From assembly GCA_036276735.1 (NCBI GenBank), contig DASUOH010000039.1, forward strand, positions 84,270-148,269: 64,000 bases of DNA, given 5' to 3'. This DNA comes from VRUE01 sp036276735 (GTDB taxonomy: Bacteria; Actinomycetota; Thermoleophilia; Solirubrobacterales; 70-9). This document shows positions 58,586 to 64,000 of this stretch, one piece after another. Below the pieces are notes generated by a model that saw nothing but the letters and a program-made list of their open reading frames with translations, was not told the DNA's origin and made no database searches. Position 1 is the stretch's first letter. Each line of letters starts with the position of its first letter. A program made the position numbers and the translations under genes.

Positions 58586-58798
58586 ATGCTGAACCGGGCG
58601 AGATGCCCCGGCTGCGAGGAGCCGTGGCTGCGGCCGAGTCAGCTTCCCGGCCGCTTCCGCTGCGTGTACTGTCTGCGCCGCTTCGAGCTGGTCTCGCAGT
58701 GCCCCAACTGCGGCGAACACCAGACGATTGCTCGGATGAGCACCAGCGAGGACATGGACTGTCAGATCTGCGGCGACTCGATGCTCAAAGCCATATGA
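58586..58798 (+). CDS. Small double zinc-ribbon protein
   Basis: The 70-residue protein carries four CxxC pairs (CPGC, CVYC, CPNC, CQIC), enough for two zinc ribbons, and a conserved-looking end CGDSMLKAI. It may bind RNA or a protein partner; the function is unknown. GGGGGA lies upstream of the ATG; a TTG two codons earlier is an alternative start. Its place in the rsmB-rpe gap suggests a role near translation, which is inference only. Confidence 0.7.
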   Translation: MLNRARCPGCEEPWLRPSQLPGRFRCVYCLRRFELVSQCPNCGEHQTIARMSTSEDMDCQICGDSMLKAI

Positions 58799-58825
58799 GC
58801 CGAGGACCTGACATGGGAGCGTTTG

Positions 58826-59512
58826 GTGTCTGAGCGACTGCGAGAGCTGCTGCGTGAGCCGCGCGTCGCGCCCTCGATCCTCTCCGCCAGCTTCGCGCGG
58901 CTCGGCTCCCAGGTCGAGGAGGTGATGGCGGCCGGCGCCAGGGTGATCCACGTCGACGTGATGGACGGGCACTTCGTCCCGCCGATCACGATCGGGCCGC
59001 TTGTCGCCGGCTCGATAGCGGAGCAGGTCCACGAGGCCGGCGGCGCTCTCGACGTGCACCTGATGATCGAGGCGCCGGAGCGCCACATCGAGGCCTTCGC
59101 GGCGGCCGGTGCCGACTCGATCACCTTCCACGTCGAGGCGACCGCGCACGCCAACCGCACCCTGGCGGCGATCCGCGAGCTCGGCTGCCTCGCCGGGATC
59201 GCGCTCAACCCCGGCACGCCGGCCGAGTCGGTCGCCGAGCTGCGTGGTCTCGCCGACATCGTCCTCTGCATGACGGTCAACCCCGGCTGGGGCGGTCAGG
59301 CCTTCATCGAGTCCTCACCCGACAAGCTCTCGCGCCTCGCGCCGCTGGCGGATGAGGCGACGGTCGAGGTCGACGGAGGCATCGACGCCTCTACCGCTGG
59401 GTTGGTTGCTGACGCAGGGGCATCGTTGTTCGTTGCCGGGTCTGCTGTATTCGGCGCGGCCGACCCTGCCGCTGCTTACACCGAGATCGCCGCCGCCGCG
59501 GGCGCTTCATAG
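58826..59512 (+). CDS. rpe: Ribulose-phosphate 3-epimerase
   Basis: Rpe interconverts ribulose and xylulose 5-phosphates. The 228-residue TIM barrel has APSILSASFARLG, HVDVMDGHFVPPITIGP with the metal-binding His and catalytic Asp, the HLMI motif in LDVHLMIEAPE, MTVNPGWGGQAFI and VEVDGGIDAST with the second catalytic Asp. I chose GTG with GGGAG 7 nt upstream; the frame also allows a TTG one codon earlier. The stop codon borders a family B hairpin. Confidence 0.94.
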   Translation: MSERLRELLREPRVAPSILSASFARLGSQVEEVMAAGARVIHVDVMDGHFVPPITIGPLVAGSIAEQVHEAGGALDVHLMIEAPERHIEAFAAAGADSITFHVEATAHANRTLAAIRELGCLAGIALNPGTPAESVAELRGLADIVLCMTVNPGWGGQAFIESSPDKLSRLAPLADEATVEVDGGIDASTAGLVADAGASLFVAGSAVFGAADPAAAYTEIAAAAGAS

Positions 59513-59623
59513 GCCTATCCCGGCAGGGGTGAAGCGTCTTGTACTTTTTTTTGCGCGACGGTCCGCGGACGCCCGGCGACTGTCTTCAAAAAAAGTTAAG
59601 CGGAATCCCTGCCGGGATAGGCC
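59512..59623. repeat. Dispersed hairpin repeat family B, copy 2
   Basis: Perfect 17-bp arms (59512-59528 and 59607-59623) begin at the last base of the rpe stop codon. Inside them ACTTTTTTTT opposes AAAAAAAGT, and a GC-rich cap contains GTCCGCGGAC. The reverse complement matches copy 1 at 43230-43346 through CCCGGCAGGG, TTAACTTTTT, GAAGAC and AAAAGTACAAGACG. It lies between convergent rpe and the antiporter gene and could terminate both. Confidence 0.8.
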
Positions 59624-59629
59624 CTCGCC

Positions 59630-61429
59630 TCACCCCCGCGCGATCAGCGCGCCGATGATCTCCTGCCACCAGGCTCGCTCGGTGGGCTCGTCGGCCCCGA
59701 CGCGTTCGGCGCGGCGCTCGCACCATCGCGCCAATGCCTGGCGACCCCCCACCGCCACGATGGTCGCGGTCGTCACCGCGTAACGGCCGTCGGCGAGGGC
59801 GACCAAGGCGCTGGCCCGGTCGCGGCGGCTGCGCACGATTGCGTGGACCGCGATCCCGTCGACCTCCTGCGGAGAGGACGGGTCGTCGGCGAGGCTGGCA
59901 GGTCCGACCGAGAAGACCTGCGAGGCGCCGCGCCGCGGCAGGCGCGGCTGCGGCGGCGTCCCGATCGGGCCCTCGCGCCAGCGCTTGGTCATCGCCTCGA
60001 CCTCCTCGCGCAGCTCGCCGCGGACGAGGATGTGCAGCTCGTCCCCCTCGCGCAGCTGCGTCGAGCCGCGCGGCGGGATCGCGCTGCCGTCGCGCACGAC
60101 CACGTTGACGAGCGCCTCGCGCGGCAATCCGAGCTCACGGATGTAGCGCCCGGCCGCAGCGGCGCCCGGCGGCAGCCGGTAGGCGACGACGTCGCCGCCC
60201 ATGCGGCGAATCCGGCCCGACTCCAGCAGCCTCCGCGGCAGCGCCGGCTCGTCGGTGGTGAGGCCGAGGCGCCGCGCCAGCGGCTCGAAGCTGGCCCCCT
60301 GGACCAGCGTTGAAGTGACCACCACGAAGAAGACGATCGAGAAGAGCTGGCCCCCTGCGTCGACGCCCGCGACGACCGGGAAGGTCGCCAGCCAGATCGG
60401 CGTCGCCCCGCGCAGGCCGGCCCACCCCAGCATCGCCCGCTCGCGCCACCCGAGCGGCGAGAGCAGGGTCGCGGCGAAGGCGGCCAGCGGCCGGGCAAGC
60501 AGGATCAGGACCGCCGAGAGCGCCAGTCCCTCCAGCGCGACCTCGTCGAGGGCGCTCGGGAAGACGAGCAGACCAAGCAGGACGAAGAGACCTATCTGGG
60601 ACACCCAGCCGACGCCCTCGTGGAAGGCGACGATCGTGCGCCGCGCCGGCACGCGGCTGGAGCCGAGCGCCAACCCGGTCAGGTAGACGGCGAGGAATCC
60701 GGAGCCGTGCGCGATCTCGGCGACGCCGAAGGCCAGGCCGGCGATCGCGATCGTCGCCACCGGATAGATGCCGTCGGTGGGCAGTCGCACCCGCGCCAGG
60801 GCGATCGTCGACAGCCGGCCAAGCGCCAGGCCGATTGCGGCGCCGATCGCCAGTTTCAGCACCAACAGCAAGGCCATGTCGGCCAGCCCGTAGCCGGGCT
60901 CCTGGATCCATTCGATGAAGCCGATCACGAGCAGCAGGGCGACCGGGTCGTTCATCCCCGACTCGCCCTCCAGCGTGCGGGCGAGACGTTTCTCGAGCGT
61001 CGAGCGGCGCAGGACGGCGAAGATCGCCGCCGAGTCGGTGGCGGCAACCGCCGCGCCGACCAGCATCCCTTCCAGCGTGTCGAGCTCGAAGATCTCGGTC
61101 GCGGCGACGCCGGCGACCACCGCCGTGACGATCGTGCCCAGGGTCGCCAGCGAGGCAGCCGTGCCGAGGACCGGTCGGATCTCTGACCAGCCCGCCGTCA
61201 GCCCGCCCTCGAAGAGGATGAGGACGAGGGCGATCGTGCCGAGCGTCCGCGCCAGCTCGGCGTCGTCGAACTCGATGCCGCCGATCCCCTCCGAGCCGAC
61301 GAGCATGCCGAGGCCGAGGAAGAGGAGCAGCCCGGGGATCCGCACCCGGTCGGCGAGCAGGGCGCCGACGATCCCAGCGGCGAGCAGGGCGCCGGCGATG
61401 AGGATCAGCTCGGCGTCGTGTCCGCCCAC
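59630..61429 (-). CDS. CPA1-type K+/H+ antiporter with RCK_C domain
   Basis: The 599-residue protein has about twelve membrane helices of the NhaP2/CvrA type with the ion-binding DSAAIFAVLRR and EGESGMNDPVALLLV motifs. A cytoplasmic RCK_C (TrkA_C) domain follows (about 415-495, with GAAAAGRYIRELGLPREALV and LREGDELHILVRGE) and a further C-terminal region typical of NhaP2. It would exchange K+ or Na+ for H+ and be gated by a ligand at RCK_C. Start GTG. Confidence 0.88.
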   Translation of the reverse strand: MGGHDAELILIAGALLAAGIVGALLADRVRIPGLLLFLGLGMLVGSEGIGGIEFDDAELARTLGTIALVLILFEGGLTAGWSEIRPVLGTAASLATLGTIVTAVVAGVAATEIFELDTLEGMLVGAAVAATDSAAIFAVLRRSTLEKRLARTLEGESGMNDPVALLLVIGFIEWIQEPGYGLADMALLLVLKLAIGAAIGLALGRLSTIALARVRLPTDGIYPVATIAIAGLAFGVAEIAHGSGFLAVYLTGLALGSSRVPARRTIVAFHEGVGWVSQIGLFVLLGLLVFPSALDEVALEGLALSAVLILLARPLAAFAATLLSPLGWRERAMLGWAGLRGATPIWLATFPVVAGVDAGGQLFSIVFFVVVTSTLVQGASFEPLARRLGLTTDEPALPRRLLESGRIRRMGGDVVAYRLPPGAAAAGRYIRELGLPREALVNVVVRDGSAIPPRGSTQLREGDELHILVRGELREEVEAMTKRWREGPIGTPPQPRLPRRGASQVFSVGPASLADDPSSPQEVDGIAVHAIVRSRRDRASALVALADGRYAVTTATIVAVGGRQALARWCERRAERVGADEPTERAWWQEIIGALIARG

Positions 61430-61439
61430 CGTCGGTCCC

Positions 61440-62852
61440 CTACGAGGCCTCGTCCGCTGCCGCGAGCCGGGCCTCGAGCGCCTCGCCGGAACCGGCGAGC
61501 GGCACGTCCTCGGCCCGCTCGTGCGGGCGACGGTAGATCGTGAAGAGGAGCGCCAGCAGCAGGCCGGCGGTCAGCGCGAAGCCAACCTCGACCCGGCGGA
61601 ACTCATCGTCGAGCGGCACCAGGAAGCACCAGGCGACGAAGACCGCCGCGCAGCCGATCCAGCGCGCCGCCGCGCGCCGCACCTGCCCCTGCGCGACACA
61701 GGCCTGGTTGATCGTCACCGACGACAGGTAAAGGCCCATCCCGGCGGTGACGAGCAGCAGCCCGGCGCGGTCGTACTCGAACTTCTCGCTGAAGGCGAGC
61801 TGCATCAGCTGCGGCCCGGCGGCGAGGACGCAGAGAGCGACGACCGCCGTGAAGGCGGCGATCGCGCCGAGCACCATCAGGACCGAGCGGTGGAACTCGC
61901 GCCCGCTGTCGGCCTCGTCGCTGCTGTGCAGAGCGGTGAGGTGGGGGAGGATGCTGGTCGAGACCGCCTGGAAGAGCTGCAGCGGGGCACGGGCGATCAT
62001 CAGTACGTTGAAGATGAAGCCAGCGGCGGCGGCGCCCTCGAGCCCGAGCACGATCAGCGGCCCGGCGTTGAGGAAGATCTGCTCGCTGAGCATGATCAGC
62101 AGCACCGCGGCGGCGAAACCGGTGCCGTGCTTCATGGAGAAGTCGTCAGCCGCGTGGCGCGCGGGTCCTGTCGCCGCAGGGGACCCACCGCGGCTTCTCG
62201 CCTGAAGTGCGAACGCTGCCGGCACTACCAACAAGCTCAGTGATGGCGCTGCGAGGATTCCTATGGCCACCACCGACTGACCGCTCGCAAGTCCCACCGC
62301 CACCAAAACCGCGAACAGCGTCCGGAAGATCGACTCCGAGAGGATCATCGTCGCGAAGAGGCCGAAGCGCTTGTGCCCGGCCAGGTAGCCGCGCGCGAAG
62401 TAGCTGGCGGCGTAGAAGAGGACGGCGCCGAGGAAGACCCAGTAGAGCGTCGCGTTGCCGTCGAGCAGCCCGTCCTCGATCGGCCCGCGCAGGGCCAGCG
62501 TGACGACCGCGAACGCGGCGGCCAGTCCGAGTTGGATCCTGGTCGCCACCAGAATCGGCTGGCGCGTCGACTCGCCGCGGGCAAGACGTTCGGAGATGTG
62601 GCGCGAGAGCAGCTGGTCGACCGGCCGGTAGAGCGTCGAGACGGTGATGAAAACGGCAGACCAGACGACGGTTATCTCGCCGTAGTCGGGCTTGGAGAGG
62701 ACGTGCGAGGCGATGAAGAAGTAGACGTAGGTGATGACGCCGGTCAGGCCGACGCCGATCGCGAGGAAGCTCGCGGTCTTGCCGTAGTCGGCGGTTGCCG
62801 AGCTCTCCGCCGGCGTCCGTCGAGCGCCCGGCAGCCTCTCTCGCAACCCCAT
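61440..62852 (-). CDS. Polysaccharide flippase, Wzx/MATE-like
   Basis: The 470-residue membrane protein has about 12-14 helices and the pattern of oligosaccharide flippases of the MVF/Wzx group: an early polar-hydrophobic start (ADYGKTASFLAIGVGLTGVITYVYFF), YRPVDQLLSRHISERLARGE, and late pairs of helices ending in a short charged tail. It probably moves lipid-linked sugars across the membrane. The gene starts one base inside the glycosyltransferase stop, suggesting joint action in making a glycolipid or surface polymer. Confidence 0.8.
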   Translation of the reverse strand: MGLRERLPGARRTPAESSATADYGKTASFLAIGVGLTGVITYVYFFIASHVLSKPDYGEITVVWSAVFITVSTLYRPVDQLLSRHISERLARGESTRQPILVATRIQLGLAAAFAVVTLALRGPIEDGLLDGNATLYWVFLGAVLFYAASYFARGYLAGHKRFGLFATMILSESIFRTLFAVLVAVGLASGQSVVAIGILAAPSLSLLVVPAAFALQARSRGGSPAATGPARHAADDFSMKHGTGFAAAVLLIMLSEQIFLNAGPLIVLGLEGAAAAGFIFNVLMIARAPLQLFQAVSTSILPHLTALHSSDEADSGREFHRSVLMVLGAIAAFTAVVALCVLAAGPQLMQLAFSEKFEYDRAGLLLVTAGMGLYLSSVTINQACVAQGQVRRAAARWIGCAAVFVAWCFLVPLDDEFRRVEVGFALTAGLLLALLFTIYRRPHERAEDVPLAGSGEALEARLAAADEAS

Positions 62853-63838
62853 CAGTGGACTCGGTCGGGGGGCTCGTACTGCGAGGGCTCGACGTCTAGC
62901 TCCAGCTCGATCCGCCGCACCCGCTCGAATACCCGCTGGGTCATTACCCGCTGGCCGGCGAGCAGGTCGCCGATCACGCCCAGCGCGAAGAGCTGCAGGG
63001 CCGCGATGAACAGCACGGCGCCGAGGATCAGCGACTGGACGTGGCCGTCGCTGTCGCCGTTGAGGATCCAGTCGAGCAGGAAGGGCATCCAGGCGCCAAG
63101 GGCGAGGATGGCGACGATCAACCCGGCCGAGGAGAAGACGCGCAGCGGCTCGTAGCGCGCGTAGATCCTCAGGATCGAGATCGCGTTGCGGCGCACGTAG
63201 GCGCCGGTCGAGCGGAAGAGGCGCGAGTCCCGCGTCTGCGGGTTGACACCGATTTCGGCCTGGCCGACCGCGATCCGCATCTTGCCCGCCTGGATCAGGC
63301 TCTCGAGCGTGTAGGTGAAGTTGTCGACGACCAGCAGCCCCAGCGCGGCCTCGCGGTTGTAGGCGCGGAAGCCTGAGGTCGCGTCGGCGATCTCGGTTCC
63401 CGAGAGCTTGCGCACCACCCAGCTGCCCACTCGCTGCAGCGCCTTCTTGGAGCGGGAGAAGTGGTCGATGCCGTCGATGCGGCGGTCGCCGACGACGAGG
63501 TCGGCTTCGCCGGCGAGGATCGGGGCGACCAGCTTCGGCACATCGGAGCCCCGGTACTGGTTATCGGCGTCGGTGTTGACGACGACGTCGGCGCCCAGCT
63601 TCAGGCAGGCGTCGAGGCCGGCCTGGAACGCCGCCGCCAGCCCCCGGTTGTTGTTGAGGCGGACGATGTGGTCGACGCCGATCTCCCGCGCCACCTCGAC
63701 CGTGCGGTCGGTCGAGCCGTCGTCGATCACCAGCAGCTCGACCTCGTCGATCCCCTCGATCTCCCTCGGCAGGTCCCCGACCGTGGCCGGGAGGGTGGCC
63801 TCCTCGTCGAGGCTGGGGATCTGGATGATCAGCTTCAT
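62852..63838 (-). CDS. Family 2 glycosyltransferase (DPM1/DPG synthase-like)
   Basis: The 328-residue protein has a GT-A domain (IIQIPSLDEEATLPATVGDLP, VIDDGSTDRTVEVAREI, the DXD-like NTDADNQYRG, and ATSGFRAYNREAALG) followed by two membrane helices near the C-terminus (about 237-258 and 267-292). This resembles polyprenyl-phosphate glycosyltransferases that charge a lipid carrier with a sugar from a nucleotide donor. GGAG lies 2 nt before the ATG. It is translationally linked to the downstream flippase. Confidence 0.88.
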   Translation of the reverse strand: MKLIIQIPSLDEEATLPATVGDLPREIEGIDEVELLVIDDGSTDRTVEVAREIGVDHIVRLNNNRGLAAAFQAGLDACLKLGADVVVNTDADNQYRGSDVPKLVAPILAGEADLVVGDRRIDGIDHFSRSKKALQRVGSWVVRKLSGTEIADATSGFRAYNREAALGLLVVDNFTYTLESLIQAGKMRIAVGQAEIGVNPQTRDSRLFRSTGAYVRRNAISILRIYARYEPLRVFSSAGLIVAILALGAWMPFLLDWILNGDSDGHVQSLILGAVLFIAALQLFALGVIGDLLAGQRVMTQRVFERVRRIELELDVEPSQYEPPDRVH

Positions 63839-63890
63839 GGCTCCGCGGGCGCTCAGGGTATCCGTGGTCGCGGCGCGCCGGGGCTACCAA

Positions 63891-63923
63891 AGGCTGCGCC
63901 CTGCGTCTTCGACCTGTTCGGCC
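63891..63923 (-). repeat. Possible degenerate family C fragment
   Basis: Read on the minus strand, the segment containing GAACAGGTCGAAGACGCAGG resembles the GACCAAGCAGGTCAAGGACG end of family C; most differences are transitions (about 22 of 28 positions agree). Only this end is recognisable. A GGCCACG/CGTGGCC hairpin follows at about 63920-63949. Confidence 0.4.
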
Positions 63924-63975
63924 ACGCACGCCCGCAGTCACACGTGGCCGTGGAAACAACCATCTAGACTTGTAC

Positions 63976-63993
63976 TGATTGACCAGTCAATCA
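63976..63993. promoter_or_regulatory. Perfect TetR-type operator palindrome
   Basis: Arms TGATTGAC and GTCAATCA flank CA, an 18-bp perfect palindrome of the kind bound by TetR-family repressors. It carries TTGACT on the minus strand with TCTAGA 16 bp further on, a possible promoter for the glycosyltransferase gene, and TTGACC on the plus strand, a -35 for a gene beyond the window. A divergent, repressor-controlled promoter pair is likely. Confidence 0.65.
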
Positions 63994-64000
63994 GCCCGAT

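Noticed and set aside
1..64000. Prophage, insertion sequence or CRISPR array
   Set aside because: No transposase, integrase, phage structural gene or regular direct-repeat array was seen; the repeats are single palindromes spaced kilobases apart.

Overview
The window is one contiguous piece of a very GC-rich, gene-dense chromosome. Short ATGA-type overlaps, GTG/TTG starts, an actinobacterial-type cell-wall cluster, a gcvP split into two subunits and a Ku/LigD-polymerase pair fit a deep-branching actinobacterium. Thermoleophilia (Solirubrobacterales or relatives) is my best inference. MurE carries the D-N-P-R motif expected for meso-diaminopimelate peptidoglycan. I see no prophage, insertion sequence or CRISPR array.

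Layout. 1-564: the tail of a membrane-anchored protein, then an odd tRNA-like gene on the minus strand with an 8/4 acceptor/T-stem plan, a six-pair D-stem and a long variable arm. 565-5467: nitroreductase, glycerol-3-phosphate dehydrogenase, small transaldolase, a catalytically degenerate Rho paralogue, an unknown protein and a DUF192 protein. 5473-10258: response regulator, histidine kinase, CpaB-like protein and TadA/TadB/TadC, a compact Flp/Tad-type secretion operon with no pilin in view. 10352-26605: the division and cell-wall cluster (mraZ, rsmH, ftsL-like, ftsI, murE, murF, mraY, murD, ftsW, murG, murC, murB, ftsQ, ftsZ), interrupted between mraY and murD by a minus-strand VapBC-type toxin-antitoxin pair. 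26753-31177: glycine cleavage system. 31221-35767: a STAND/archaeal-type ATPase, Ku plus LigD polymerase, and a FetAB-like ABC exporter. 35764-39394: a minus-strand operon with an ECF sigma factor, a membrane-anchored beta-propeller, a zinc carboxypeptidase and another propeller-like membrane protein. 39469-44043: MFS pump, trpS, scpA, scpB, rluB. 44105-51114: aromatic amino acid genes (aroH, hisC, DAHP synthase, tyrA, aroA), then cmk and der. 51218-59512: metK, a PH-domain protein, priA, two tiny membrane proteins, def, fmt, rsmB, a zinc-ribbon protein and rpe. 59630-63838: K+/H+ antiporter, polysaccharide flippase, glycosyltransferase. The right edge ends in a perfect TetR-like palindrome.

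The genes are mostly housekeeping. The unusual signal lies between them. I find three families of dispersed, mostly palindromic intergenic repeats: A, about 54 bp, supplying stop codons; B, 112-117 bp hairpins; C, about 70-95 bp. I also find long hairpins in the mraZ leader and after ftsZ. At least fourteen genes have a TAnnnT hexamer 6-9 nt before the start codon, the signature of leaderless transcription. The tRNA-like gene and the degenerate Rho paralogue are the strongest candidates for undescribed biology. All structures were folded and aligned by eye; no search was run.
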